Positions 36,332 to 49,560 of a stretch of DNA of 64,000 nt are shown one piece after another. Position numbers and translations under genes: made by a program. A model generated the notes under the pieces. That model had not been told where the DNA came from, searched no databases, and saw only the letters and a list, made by a program, of their open reading frames with translations. Source of the stretch: Ophiodon elongatus (lineage: Eukaryota > Chordata > Actinopteri > Perciformes > Hexagrammidae); assembly GCA_016806645.1 (NCBI GenBank), contig JACSYO010001698.1, forward strand, positions 496,001 to 560,000, in the 5' to 3' direction. Within the stretch, counting starts at the first letter, position 1. Each line of letters starts with the position of its first letter.

Positions 36332-38703
36332 AGCTCAGCACTTTCAATATAGTGAGGCTGGGCTGGTGCTGTAAATTACAAACTGCAATTTGGTCGTCGC
36401 ACAAACACATGCACACGCACACATACATACAATTTTTACAACTTGTCAAGGTACTGTACGGACATTCATTAATTTCATAGATACATTGCTAATTATTGTG
36501 CCTCACCATTAAATCCTGAACCTTAATCCCTACCTTATCATGATGGTAAATCTAATTAAAATGTGTACCACTATCCTTAAGATGTCTGGAAAACAATCTG
36601 TACAAGTGATTACTTTTCACGTTCTCCTGTTTTTTCCTGTTTCACCTAATTAGGTCCTTTTACACAAGCCAAGTCTGTATGTGCAAATTGTACATGTGTA
36701 AATGACACACATGCAATTTGTACACCTAGCTATGCCCTGAAGTATCGAGGGTTATGTTCTTAATTAAAATTAGTTGTCATTTATTTACAGATCCTTTTGA
36801 AAAAGAAGAGTATTTTATTTAATGAGTACAATTATTATTCTAAGCTGGAGGTGGTGGGGGTTGTGACTAGAAGTTTAGTAACTGATTTACCACTGGCCTG
36901 CTTATCACAGCCGAGTGCTAAATCAAAGATTCTGAGCTGTAAGGTCTTTATGGTTTCACTAAAAAGAGCGCTGCTACTCCAATGTTGATTATTGTCCTAT
37001 CCAGCATTGAATTTACTAAATAAGTCCATAATTTAGAGGGTCTAAATGTGTACAGAGGATGGCCTCACAAAAAAAAGGGTTCTGCTCAGCTTCTGTCACA
37101 GGCTGTGCAGCAGTGGGGGAGGGAGATGTGCCTCAGCTAGAATCTCCAGAACACAGTCTGTAGAAGTCACTGAGGGACTGATTGTGTTACTTTGCTGTGT
37201 GTTCGTAGTTATTTGATTGTGGCGGGTCTTTGGTAGTGCCTCTGACAGGCTGGGACGGCAGCCAGGTGTGTGAAGTGATGAGCTGCCAGCTAAGGCTCTG
37301 GTGACACCTCCTTCCATTTGTGTACCACGTTCTTCTGGGTTTAACGTGTGCATCGTCCATGGAGCTGCGATGGTGGGGCCAAGAGATTTCTCTTGTTTGT
37401 TTGGTTATTCAAGTATCCTGGTTTTACATCACTTTTAACCTATGTGAGATCATACTTATATCTCTAAAAAACTGTTCAGATATGTTACTCTACACTAAAC
37501 GGGTTCATTCCCTTTTGTTTTGCAACATGTGTCAACAAAAAATAGAAGTACGAGGCATCCTTTTTACCAATGATATCATCATCTATTTTCCTTAAATTAA
37601 AAGTAAACTACTACCCCACATTGGATGTCTGTATTTAACAGACTTTTTTGCTGACAGACTGCTTGATCTGTGGGTGGCTCACCGCAAGTGGGCTAGAAGA
37701 TTCTGTTTATTGCTTTATTCATGGCATGTGGGAGCTTCGATTAATGGGTAACAACATCACCTGCAAATTGCTTTAGTTCCATAATACCTCAGCTAGACTA
37801 TGGCTAGTATTAAGGTATATATATGTAATGTGCTGTTGATGCAGGAGATGGTCAGTATGTGTCATCCAAACCTGTGACCATTTTTCCACCAGGTTTAACA
37901 ACTCTCCTTTACAGGAAAGGGTGAGGACCATTTTTTGTGATAACTATAGGGTTGCTATTTACAGTAAAGTTATTATAGAAACACTTAAACCTAATGGTAG
38001 AAAAGGGTGTTGAGTTGTGCTCTCTTAACCCTCATGTATATCTGGTCATTTAATGTATAAAAGCTCAGAGCTCTTGGGAAATAATTAATAATTCTACATC
38101 GTCAGATAGAATTTCATGGTTTGTCATTGCAGACCTGGGTTTGTGAATAAAGGAACCAATTTCAGGAAACTATTACAAATTGATCAACTGTGTCGTGTGT
38201 TCAGTGTCACCCTCTTCAAATGTGGGCTGCGTGTGTAAATGATGTCACCAGTCAGTTTAATTTCATGTGATATACAAGATCATCTTGATATACATTGGTG
38301 TCCAAGATATGATTTAACCAAGCATCAAGCAAAACCTCTTCTGGCAAAAACCTTGAATTTATTCACGTTTTAATAAGAGAATTTAACAGTAAAAGGTTGC
38401 ATGACCAAGTTCGCCATGACTTAACTAAATAAGCTTCATGTTCATGAGTAGGATTTAACAGAAGAGTATTGTCATTTATTTGCTTTTTATCATGTTTATT
38501 ATGTATTTATTTATTAATGTCATGTATCCATGTACCTAATATTCATTGTCAAAATACAGTAATCATTGTCAGCAGTGCAGTTTGGACAAAGCAAATGCAG
38601 GTTAAAGTCTGAACAATACAGATCCTAATTCAGCCACTGCCTTTACTCCACCTGCCTGTGTGATTTCCATCATAATAACTGTTAAGGTTTATGAGGCAGT
38701 GTG

Positions 38704-38706
<3 letters not shown>
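36332..38706. other. Non-genic stretch
   Basis: No supported gene or recognised transposon. The balanced segment at about 37080-37330 contains ordinary 80- to 90-codon frames without known motifs. Confidence 0.4.

Positions 38707-38793
<87 letters not shown>
38707..38793. repeat. GT microsatellite with GC interruptions
   Basis: Eighty-seven bases of GT with two gtgc interruptions near 38740 and 38750, followed by a further short GT/GC patch to about 38812. Confidence 0.96.
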
Positions 38794-38795
<2 letters not shown>

Positions 38796-41474
38796 CAGGT
38801 GTGTGCGTGTGTTTGCTCCCAGATGACCGCTAAACAAAACAGAGAGCTGCAAAAAGTCTAAAGATTTACAGCCGAGGCATGGGCTTTGAGGAGACATGAG
38901 TCACACAAGGACATTAAATATTGCAGTATCTCTTCTATGCGCGTGCCTCTGTCAGGGTTTTGTCTGACTTTGTGCATGTGGGTGCATGTATACTTTGTTC
39001 TGTTTGTACACATGCAAACATGCACACAATAGTCTATTTAAGTCCGTGCATATCTCTTAATAGGGATATTATCCTCTCTTTCGTCCTTTACCCTCAAGGA
39101 GTTTCTGGCTTGCACTCAGCTCCTTGTCATTAGCCAGCGACCACAGCAGCTACAGTGCTGTTCTGATTATTTCCACTCAGCTCAAGACGGACGAGCTTAG
39201 CAGCATTGTGGAGAATGGATGAGAAAGGGGAGAAGGGGTGAAGATAGTGACGAGAGGGGTGATAGATGAGGGAGGCTTGATTTAGGAGGAGTGGGGACAG
39301 GTGAGAGCCAACGAGTGAAATGGGGCGAAGAGGGTAAGAATAGGTGAGGAGAGATGAATGGGCGTCATAAGGGTGGAATAGGTGAATACCGATAATACAC
39401 TGCAAAAGGTAAAAGTGAGCTGGTGAGGAAAATATGGATAACAGAGTGGGCTGAAAGCATGTGGGAAAAGATCAAACCCTTTTTCAAAGGACAACACTGA
39501 TGTATGAATACACCATTATATTATTAGAACCACTTAATCGCTCTCCTCTGTCTCTGTCTCTTCTACTTTGTCTAAATACTCATTTTAGACTATTACCTCC
39601 CATTCCTTTCTCTCTTTTCTTTTCCTTTACTCATGAGTTTTCTATCAGTCTGTTTCTATCAGGCTGACTGTATATTGCAGGGCAGTGTATTATTCCTGCC
39701 ATTATCTGTGTTACAGTAACTGCCTGTCCACTGATAACAGTAATCAATTACATGTCTGTTCACTGTGCCATTAGGCACTGAAGCAGACATTACTTTAAAC
39801 AACACATTCTTCCAATACCTGCTCTTTTTTGGTTTAAATATGACCAATTCTTGTAGACTCAAAACTACAAGTGTTAATATTTACAAAATAACTAGAAGTG
39901 AAGTTTTTCTCACTCAAAATATGTTCCCCCTTATAAAATGAGATAAAAAAAAAAAAAAGTTTGATATGTTTGAAAATCTCTGAAGTGGTCTATTAATAAA
40001 GGATATATTTGTACTTGGGCTGACTGGAGAACCTGTGCATTTCAATAGGCCGCCATTTTTTCAAGGTGTAACCCATCAATTAAGATTAAGTTATTTGGAC
40101 ACTACTGTATTAACACTTGTAGTTTGGTGTTTTGTTACATCAGAAAATACCAATATTATTATCATCAGTTATGGGAGAATGACAATTATTGTGGTACTAC
40201 CGCCTTATAAGGCCCCATACTGAACAGAGCAAATCAAGATCCTAATACATTTACAACAACTTCCTTACTTACTATCAATAAGCAGTAATTGAGGTTATTG
40301 AGGGAAAACTGTTCATGGCCTAGTTGTAGAATATGGTCATGCAGAGTAAAGCATTAATGAGAGCTTTATAATGACTCATAAGGACACAATAAGCTACTAA
40401 TGTGTAAGCAACTAGTTAAAGGTGTCTACCTTAATATAAATTGTTACCCAGTTTTTTGTTTTTTATACCATAGCTGCAGCATTTTTCGAAGTCTTGCATT
40501 AACAAAAACAGAATTACACATGCATACATGTCCTGACAGCTTTTGTGTATTTGGTTTAGTTTAGTTTTTTAAATGTTGTATCAATGTCAAATTTGTTATG
40601 GCTCAATGTACATTAAAATAAAAATATAAACTGTTGGTACAATGGTAGTTGTATTAACTGTGTATGCAGTATTTGTTAATTTAGTCATATTAGACACACT
40701 TAACAAGAGTAGTGGCTGTACGGATCTAGAAACAGTTGGTGTGTTGGTGGCCATAGGTTTAGTAGCAGTAACAGTTTAAAGTGCAGTACTGGTAGTAGGA
40801 GTGTAAATTTCACACAGATTTGATAATAAGTGCTTACATTTTTGTTTTCTGAAGTTTGCTTCTATTAAGGATGGCTATGAAGGTAAGGCGTCACACCGTG
40901 CCAACGCCTACAGCTCTTTGTGAGAAGTCACAGCTGTAGAAAAGTAATGAGACCCTTTTCTAGCAAAGGGAAGACATATTTCCCCGCAGCCTGCCTCAAG
41001 CAATGCAGCCCTCTAGGACTTATAGTGGTGATCAAGACAAATTATATAAAAAGGAGGGTAGTATTTTGTTCTACACATTAATAAAATTATATAATAATGT
41101 CAAATGGCAACTCAAGGGTCTTTCCATTTTTAACTGGAACATGTTTTGGAACACTTAACCCCTTTACGCATAGGTATCTACAAATGCAGTGGTTGTCTAG
41201 TGCTTATACCAAGTGACACAAGTTTTCTGTGATAGGTTCCTCCCAGCCTAGTATACATATGAACTGTGTTTATATATTGGAGAAGTTCCACACTTCACGA
41301 TTTATGTCCAATTTATGCCACCATTCCGTGCCAGTGAGAGAAATTGTATGCTTTATACGTAGCGAGGGGTGTAGAGGTTGGGATTGTGTATGGACATGTA
41401 CTGTTCCGTGTTCATGCTGGAGTTGCATCAGACCTTCAATTAACGTTTTCTTATCAACTGTAACAGCTTTGTCT
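38794..41474. other. Non-genic stretch
   Basis: No supported gene. A purine-rich plus strand at about 39200-39470 (repeated gaggg, gatgag and ggtgaa words) yields minus-strand frames rich in Pro/Ser/Leu that are artefacts of composition. There is a poly-A run at about 39946-39958. Confidence 0.4.
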
Positions 41475-41690
41475 GCCTAACCCTAAACCAAGTGTTTTAG
41501 TTGCCTAACACAAACCATAACATGATGAACCCCACGAGCAGAAATGCGTTGTTCTCACAATCATTTTGTTCTTCTTGCTGCAGATGTCATGGTTCTCCAT
41601 GGACCTTGGGAGCAGATGAAGTTGTGCTAGAAATACCTACTCTTTAGACCCTGTTAAGCAAGTGTTTTGGTTTGCCTAACCCTAACCATA
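41475..41690. repeat. Degenerate repeat with 'gcctaaccctaacc' and 'caagtgtttt' words
   Basis: Two direct copies of a module reading caagtgtttt(a/g)g(t)ttgcctaac.c.aaccat lie at about 41489-41518 and 41659-41689. A further gcctaaccctaa precedes the first copy at 41475. I recognise 'gcctaacctaaccaagt' strings as a common feature of fish repeats. The CCCTAA words are internal to this repeat and do not form a telomeric array. Confidence 0.5.
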
Positions 41691-43721
41691 TCTTAACCTT
41701 GATTTATTTCCTATAACCACAATCTTCCCCTAACCTTGTCCATGCCAAAGTTATTAACACAGATATTGTAGAAAGCAAGAATCCAAGGTTTTGCAGAACT
41801 GTACAATAACTGGCTTTAAATTTGGTTCCTCCACACATGAAACCATCACTGCAGTAAAGCAGTGAATTCTCCCATCCCTTTCTTTCTAAATAATTTGATA
41901 AACAAAAAAATTTACCATCGCTTTTGCATCCAGAAAATCACTTTATGCCAAAAACATAATTAGTTTTGGATAAAAGTTGCTGTGGTAGTGGGAAATGATT
42001 ATATCTCGACTCAAAGATGCATATACTCTGATTTTGTAATCCTTTTCCTCTTATTCCTCTTAGCTCACTGGTGATGTTATGAAACTCAATTCCGATCACA
42101 GCTGAGATTCTAAATGTCATCAATGAGCAGATAAGACATTCGGGCGTGCTGTTGGATACTACTGTACAAGAAAATCTTTATTTGAGTTCACACTAGGCTA
42201 CCATGGGCAGCCTGTGTTACAAGAAAAATAAGTGTGCACTTATTGCCTCATCCCTAGACTCTTGCATACAATTTCTCTCTCTAACCAACAGAATAAAGAA
42301 CAAAAAAAACATATCTTATAACCAGAGGTTCTCAAGGACAAACAAACACTGGAATCAGTAGCAGAAATGACTCACTAACGTTCACTAACATTACTGTTAT
42401 AGGGTCACAGTGACTGAGTGCCAGCGATTAAACAAACGGGAATTCAGATTGGTTTTCCAAGACCCCTTGGCAGTTAAACAGGGGTCCACACTGCATCTTC
42501 CCGAATTTTTGCTATTTTGCTTCCTTTTTTGCCTCGCCCCCCACAAAAAATGAATAATACTGCTTAACTGCAGCCCTGCTCTGTTCAAACCCTCTATGAA
42601 AAGAAGCCCTAATGTCCTCCCCTATTCTGTTACAATATACTCTGAATACAATAGTTGCTGTTTTAACTTTTCCGAAACTTGTTATAATTAAGATGAATTA
42701 CACGATAGTCTAAGCCTGCTGTGATAAAGACATCAGATTTGGGTAGGTAAAATAACATTTCAAAAATAGATGGAATTACACTTGCTTGCAGTATGCTAGG
42801 ATATTAATAGACCAGATATTTATTTGCAATTACTGTTAGGCACTTGGAGTTAAATGACCATAACAAGACATCAGTTTTGTGAGACATTCCAGCTATGAAA
42901 CACTTCCCCGAAGAGAAGTGAAGGTACAGAAACCTCTAATTTCATGCTGATTTGTAATGACCCATGGCTTGATTTGCCTTTGCCTTCTGGGTCAAACATT
43001 GCAAACCTCACAAATAACTATACTCCAAAGGAAGGCTAATGAATGAGCAATAATAATCAAGGCAATGGGTTTTGGTTTGTAGATAAAGCACTTAGGTGTA
43101 GATTGGTAAATGCATGACTTTGTCAACTCCTTGTGGCAATATCCAAAATGACCCTGTGGGGGACAATAATGCATAACACTTTATTTCATCTTATTTATGC
43201 ATATCATTGATTTCTCAATATCTTGTTGAAATATAATTTTGTCTTTTCACCTAATCTCTGAATTGTGTTTTGTGGTAAGGTTTGGAGGGCACATAATCAA
43301 TTCCAAAGCTTTTTGTGTGCACTGCGGCAAAGCTATACCAAAAAAGTCGATTTCATTCTTATGCTGTGTTAAAGCAGCAGCTGGTCCTCACTAAACAAAT
43401 TTTTGGTGTGTGTGTGAGTTAATAGTACAGGGAGGGCCTGTAAACTCAGTGAGCCTGATGACCAGAAAGTTTGTCAGCACCCAGAAACCTTTCAAGCCCA
43501 TCATCATCTGGACGCCCATCATAAACCCAAGGTTTATTGTATATTTGGCTCTAGACATGCTCACCGACACCTCAGTCTTAAAAAAAAATAATAGAAGCTA
43601 TTTGATGAGCCAGTAAAGATGAAGGATCCAGCAAGGAGATTACTTGTACATCAAAGGTTGCAGCCTTAAAAGTGTGTTGTAGTCTGCTGTTCAGCCGTCA
43701 TAGTGTGCAATATTGCAGAGG
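41691..43721. other. Non-genic stretch
   Basis: No supported gene or named repeat. The segment from about 43300 may belong with the unclassified open frame that follows, but no boundary is visible. Confidence 0.35.
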
Positions 43722-44288
43722 TTAGACAGCGTTAATGGAGGGTCTGGCTCTGACTATGTTTTGCAACAACCACCTCAAACCCTCCCCTAAGGTTTCTAAA
43801 ACTGCTCTTTTTTTTTTAATGAAACCCTCAAAGTATAAAAAAATTGCAAATTTTCGAGCAACTAAGCTGAACCATATGCATGTTGCTATTGTATCCAATG
43901 AACCTTGAATGGGCTTCACAGGGCCAAGAGTCAGATTTTGCATCTGAATCAGACAGCTAAACCCCATAGTCATGTTTGTGGTCAGAACTGAAAAACAATC
44001 CAAGCTTTGTTGCTTGTGGCCAACAGTTGTTTTTGGTGTATTTTTTTGCCATAAAATGTCACATGAATACTTCCATAAAATATTCAAAAAAACAATAATT
44101 AATTCACCCTTCTGTAAGCACTTAGCAGCGTTGGGGGGGGCAGAAAAGCCATGGAGGATGAGCTGCTGCATGTAAGCACCATATGTGTGTCTTCTCATGA
44201 ATTCTGTGTAAAATGTAAAGTGCGTCTCAAATCCCAGATAACGGTATGTTGTATTTGGACAACAATCGTACACAAAATACCCCCACAT
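43722..44288 (-). CDS. Unrecognised 188-codon open frame (doubtful)
   Basis: This is the longest open frame in the window. The deduced protein begins MWGYFVYDCCPNTTYRYLGF, has several hydrophobic stretches (for example LIIVFLNILWKY) and ends near RARPSINAV. I recognise no domain, signal peptide or transposase/reverse-transcriptase motif. In about 64 kb of AT-rich DNA, a frame this long is uncommon by chance but not impossible. There is no promoter, splice or poly-A context to support it. It may lie in a decayed mobile element or be fortuitous. Confidence 0.12.
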   Translation of the reverse strand: MWGYFVYDCCPNTTYRYLGFETHFTFYTEFMRRHTYGAYMQQLILHGFSAPPNAAKCLQKGELIIVFLNILWKYSCDILWQKNTPKTTVGHKQQSLDCFSVLTTNMTMGFSCLIQMQNLTLGPVKPIQGSLDTIATCIWFSLVARKFAIFLYFEGFIKKKRAVLETLGEGLRWLLQNIVRARPSINAV

Positions 44289-44808
44289 CTACCACATAAT
44301 AGTTGGATCAGGTCTAAGGTTACACAGACTACTTTCAGCCTCCAGAAATGTTAATGTAGTTCACATTGGATGCAGGATCCTATGTGTGTTACGGCCCACA
44401 AGGAAAATATTTGGGACCAACCTGGGTTGCTTAGATTTGTTAATTTAATGTTGTCACAGTACACAGCATTTGTTTTCTTCTTTTCATATCACTCTGGCTT
44501 TATTGGTATCTGTAAAAGTATGTAGAATTTATATATTTAATAATGGTTATAAGACAATGTCAAGGTAATAAGAAAAATGAGCAGTCTGTTGTTTAGACTT
44601 CTTCATAGGATTTGGACCTCCTATCACATAAATACATAAATTGTTAGACAGACCTAACAACTTTTCCTGAGAAAATACATTTTGGAGATTTTGTGTTTAA
44701 TTTACGTATCTGGCAAATCCCAAAAGTTTACACTGAGCATGTTTGTTAAATACTAACTAGCATCTAAAGTGTGAGACATAACATGTCTAACTATAAAGCA
44801 AGGAATAT
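44289..44808. other. Non-genic stretch
   Basis: AT-rich sequence. No feature recognised. Confidence 0.4.
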
Positions 44809-45910
44809 CTGTCTGTCTGTCTGTGTTCTTTGCATATATTGAGAACAGTTCATCTGATCTACTTCACACTTGGTGGGTGTATTGCTGTAGACACAAGGGA
44901 GTGCTTTTGTCAAATTCGGTGTAATTTAGACAAGCGACACGTTCAATATTAATATACTTTGAATAAACAAGCGAACTGCGCTCTGTTCAGCAGCAGGGGC
45001 GGGCCTCAGGGCTCTGCAGACTGAGACCAGCATCTTGTCCACTGCAGGCAGACCGTCGCTAATTGACAGCAGTTCACTGTGCGACTGGACCCTTTACTTC
45101 CCTGGAGTCACACATGGGGATAGCCAACTGCAAGCAGAATAGAGCCAGAGTGTATTTCACCGGTGTGACCATGAGCAAACTGCAACTTGGGTGGGTTTTC
45201 CCCTGTGAGCAAAGGCCCTTTACACACTGGGGGTATTTTTTTCATGTGATTCATTTGGACGTCAATATATTTAAAAAATAAAATTCCGAGCTTTCGCACT
45301 GGGAATAAAGGTATCAATCAATAATGTTATGTGGAATAGGTTGAGTTGCACCTATATCTATAAAACACCAAGACGCCAAACTTATTGCGTACTTCAAACT
45401 TGGCAAAGGCAGCACATACCAGATCCACTCCTTTCGTTTTCACCTTTCACAATCAAAGCCTTAGGCATATAATATTTGCAAGCGAGCAATTTTCGCATTT
45501 TCGTATCGATCATTTTTAAAAATATTTTATTTGTTATATTTTGTAAGATGTGAAGTATAAGTACACAGTAAGTAGTATATGGTTGAGTTAAATGTTTCTT
45601 ATGTGGTTTGCTGGTAAAATAATTAAATATCTTTCTTATCAAAACATCACAATAAATCTATAGCTATTTTGGGGCTCTTTTAGCACAGGTTGCCTACCTT
45701 GTCTAACAGCAAAGTCTGTCCCTGGTGGTTTTTTCCCGGTGAACCAGAGTACATTCTCTGGTACTTCTGACAGTGAGAAGCTGCAACTTGGGTGTGTGAC
45801 ACAACTATGTCATGACAGATGTATTGCTCAGGACCCAAGGAAGCGCAGTGTTGAGTGTGAAGTTGTTTGAATGAGCAATTCTTGAGAAAGCTGGAAGCAG
45901 CAACATCACT
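44809..45910 (+). repeat. Teleost repeat with internal duplication ('tgtattgctcaggacccaagg' type)
   Basis: It begins with a (CTGT)4 run (44809-44824) and then gttcatctgatctacttcac acttggtgggtgtattgctg. A 57- to 58-base module occurs twice in the same orientation: 44878-44935 and 45820-45876, with roughly six in ten bases identical, sharing TGTATTGCT, GAC.CAAGG and a gTgt..TTT..A pattern. The 14-mer ctgcaacttgggtg also recurs at 45180-45193 and 45781-45794. The text between (gtgaccatgagcaaactgca; gggaataaaggtatcaatca; atgttatgtggaatagg) matches a repeat I recall from several fish genomes. No coding function. Confidence 0.6.
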
Positions 45911-48014
45911 GGCCAAGTGTTCGGCCCATTCTGATTTGATATGGTTTCAATTGGCACTGCGCTAGTTTAATCAAAACTGCTTACCATACATTTAAAATCA
46001 GCAACGAGACATTCTTTGACATATATAAACTATATAAAGAGAGCAAGAGCAGTGACTGGGAGATTATTGAGTAAATAAGAAATGTTTTGGCCATATGATG
46101 GCAATTGTAATGATGTTGGTACTCACACAAAGCCGACTATGTAGCCTGCAAAGAAACTGCAGCAATACACAAAGAAAAATTTTGAAAAGAAATGCTGCTT
46201 GTAGTGTATTAGCTTTAGAGATTATAGAAAGATAAGGACATAACAGCAGACTAAAATGACATGGACATTTCAGAATAAGTATGTGAAGTCGCCTACAGTG
46301 AGCTGAAAGTTTCTGAAAATGAAGTCATGTATTTTATTATCATCAGATCTATAAATGATCCAAGGTCAGCCCCAGGCAAGTACTTGCCATGTTTAAACAT
46401 TGGCAAGAACTGTCATAACACCCCTGCAGCACCCCCAAAAGTTCAAAGCCGTTGCCTCATATTTTGTCATAAATGCAGCTCAGGAATTTGTCTTTTCTTT
46501 GTGTTTATGTTCTTAAAAACAGTGCCACTGGGGAGCCAGTGGAGCAAGGCATTTCACAAATAATGACCTCAGATCCAACCATTGTTGAAATGTGATATGG
46601 CACAACTGAGTGGATGCAGAATGAGACTTTTATGATCAAAAAGGAGGGGCCGTGCTGCCTCTAAACAGCCATTCTTGCCAGTTGGGTTGTGTTTCAGATT
46701 ACTTGGATGTTTAAAGATATCTTATGAGGCAAATCATAGCAGAGTACCAGGGTGTCAAAGACTGGGCAATCAGTCAATCACAGACCTACATAAGTCAACA
46801 CATGAGTGGGACAAAATGGTTCAAGACTTGGTCTTAGTTTCTCATAATGAATTGATATAGTTCATCCATCCGACAACCATCATCAGTATCAGTGATGCAG
46901 TCCTAATTATACTTTCTTGTTATGTGTACTCAAAGATGAAGGTGAAGTGTGTCACTCAACTTTGCATATTATTTTAAGATTGGACTGCAGTAAATGTCCA
47001 TGTTGGATGAGGGTAGCATGAAGGTTACAAAATGAATTGAGTCAGTAGGGGATTTTACAGCACAGAGATAAAAGTGTGATTGTGTTTGTTATTTGTCTTT
47101 GTTGCCGTTTTTGTGGGGACTTCACTACCTGCTGGCACTGGATTACCTTCAGTTCTCTCCTCTAAAGCAATGTAGACACTTTCCTCTAACAGATAGATGT
47201 CAGAGCCAGCATTGCAGTTTCTTTCCAGTGTTTGGATAACATACAATAACTATTCAAATGTTTTTGCTTTTATAAAATGCTCAAAACAAAACACTGGACT
47301 AGACTGAGTTATGTAGATGAAGATAAATGATTTATGTTGTTTTTCACAATTTTCTTGATGAGCTAATATGTGGAATCTCTATTGAAATATTTCTTTTTGA
47401 TTCTTTAAAGATACTAAGGATACTAAATTGTATTTATTGGACCACATCCAAAATAATGTGAAAGAACATGTTTGCATATGCTATGGGTATGCCCTTTAGT
47501 TCAGATTTATTGGTGGCATGTCATAAATGTTTTCGTGATATTTTCAATTGTATATGTTAGGTGACCTACTAACAGTAGTCAGTGGACAGTAGAGCTTCAG
47601 CTATGATTCAGACCAGCATAATGGTGGGTAGGGAGGTTTTATTAAGACTCCACAAAGAACATCTTTTCATGAATGGATTATTCAGCTTGTCCAGGCTGCC
47701 TCATTTTGAAAGATCTCATTCAGAATGAGTTACATGGCTGATCATTATATAACCAAATTGGGTGGTATTTTTGAACACCGTTGTTTGATAGACCTAGAAC
47801 AGAGGTCAGGTAAGACTTTATATACCATATTGACATGTCATTATTATGTATGTCATTTTGGAAGAAACAAATCTATGGAAAACAGGACAGTCAATATTTG
47901 TATATACAGGTATGCATGTGTTTATGTGCATACATGTTGGTATCTTTGTGTGTATATATGTAAATACAGTGCATGTAGATGCATGTATGTTTATATGCAT
48001 ACAGTGAGCACGTA

Positions 48015-48018
<4 letters not shown>
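45911..48018. other. Non-genic stretch
   Basis: No supported gene. Between 47910 and 48015 the sequence is rich in words such as gcatgtatg and gcatac leading into the TA array. No named repeat otherwise. Confidence 0.4.

Positions 48019-48053
<35 letters not shown>
48019..48053. repeat. TA microsatellite
   Basis: Thirty-five bases of perfect TA. Confidence 0.95.
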
Positions 48054-48056
<3 letters not shown>

Positions 48057-48180
48057 TGTCGTTTGTCTTCTTACTTTTTTGTCTATACTGTATATTGTTT
48101 TTGTTATGATTTTCTTATTGGATTATTTTGTCTTTGTTCATACTGCAAAATCAATAAAAATAAATCAATAAAAAATTAGG
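48054..48180 (+). mobile_element. Possible LINE 3' end
   Basis: A T-rich segment (gtttttgttatgattttctt) is followed by ttcatactgcaaaatcaata, with two AATAAA-like signals (caataaaaataaatcaataaaaaa). This resembles the 3' tails of fish LINEs of the L1/Tx1 kind, but no reverse-transcriptase or endonuclease coding sequence is recognisable upstream. It is equally compatible with any AT-rich DNA carrying poly-A signals. Confidence 0.25.
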
Positions 48181-49460
48181 TTGGACAAAGGTGTGATACT
48201 TAGTGGTACCAGCATCCTAAAAGAGATTCACATGACAAAGTGTGTGAGTCCATTACCTAAATCCTGTCCATTAGTACTTAGAACTACTGAGCGTTATAAA
48301 TTTAGTTCAAGCGCTACCTACTGCCTGCTTTCGCTGTGCCTGATAACACAGACAATCATAAAGTTGGAGCTGTTGAAGACATGCTTTCTCAGGATTTTCA
48401 GGGTCTGTGGCACCTTCAGACATCTAAAAAACCCAGGTGTCACTCTTATCAAGTGTGATGAGCTGGATGTCAGTTTTCCCCAAAGGAGCTAACTTTGGAA
48501 CAATACCTGTGAATTAACTGAGCCACCACTCTTTCTCTCTTTCTCCTGCACGGCCTCTCTCTCTTTCTTTCACATACACACACACACGCCTTCGAGAGCT
48601 GTGGCCCATGGGGATATTTTTCTTTTGGCTGAGGGATCAGAAGGATGCAGAGCTGTGAATGCTTCAGTCCTGTTTTCCTCTGGTGTGTGCTCTCTCTCAC
48701 ACTGTGTTGAGAATTAATGACTTCTCTGTGGCCCATCAACAGCACAAAACACGTGGGGAGAAAACATAAGAGATGGCGTGTGGGGCGAGCAACTAGGGGA
48801 GTAGAAAATAGCAGATAAACGCAGGACCTTGTGTTAGATTTCCTTGGCCATGCACTGTACTGCGTCAGAAGGGGAAGTAAAGGATGATACTAAAAGGCGA
48901 CTAGAGAGCAATAGGAATGAAGAGAAAAGAACAATAAGTTGGTGCTGAGTCAGATTGGTGATATTGCAGGAAGAAGTAATTTCATTTTTTCCTCCCACCA
49001 GAGACCAGAGAAAAGAGAGTGAGGTTTAACACTTTATGCCCTTTACTTTCACCTTCTCATTCAAGTTAAGACACATACTCCCATTCATGTCATCTCAGTT
49101 ATACACACATACAGTACATGTCAACACATGAATACAGAGCTTAAAGAGAATACAAGAAATGTAGATAAAGGGAATGAAAGAGTGATGGAAAACAGGTTTG
49201 AGGGAAGGGATGGGATAGGACCAAGAATTGTAAGATTCCTTTCTTAATTTATGTAGCCTTTGATAAGAAACAACATCTAAAATGACTTTTAACCTACAAT
49301 TCAATTATAATTAATTCATATGCACAATTAAAAATGAAACATCACATATCATTTTAATTACATCTACTGGCATATATTAGATAAAGGCAGCACTATGGTG
49401 TGCTCTGTTTTGCACACAGCCCCCAAGAAGCCACTTATCCACCCACACCCAACATAGCAT
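48181..49460. other. Non-genic stretch
   Basis: No supported gene. A CT-rich patch (tctttctctctttctcc and ctctctctctttctttc) lies at 48530-48570, followed by a short CA run. Confidence 0.4.
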
Positions 49461-49560
49461 GTTTATTAGTATTGTTTAAAGTGCTTTACACACGACATAC
49501 AGGCATTAAGAAAAGAACCACAAGACAATATAAAAAGAGATTAGAATAAATAGGCCCACA
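49461..49560 (+). repeat. Possible fragment of the 18.8-kb dispersed repeat type
   Basis: The text gtttattagtattgtttaaa followed by gtgctttacacacgacatac and an A-rich continuation (aagaaaagaaccacaagac) parallels the 'gtttatttgtatagca...aaagtgctt.aca' skeleton seen at 18790, with the middle part missing. The match is short and imperfect. Confidence 0.25.

Noticed and set aside
41475..41690. Interstitial telomeric sequence
   Set aside because: CCCTAA occurs only once or twice per module and not as a tandem array. The words belong to a dispersed fish repeat.
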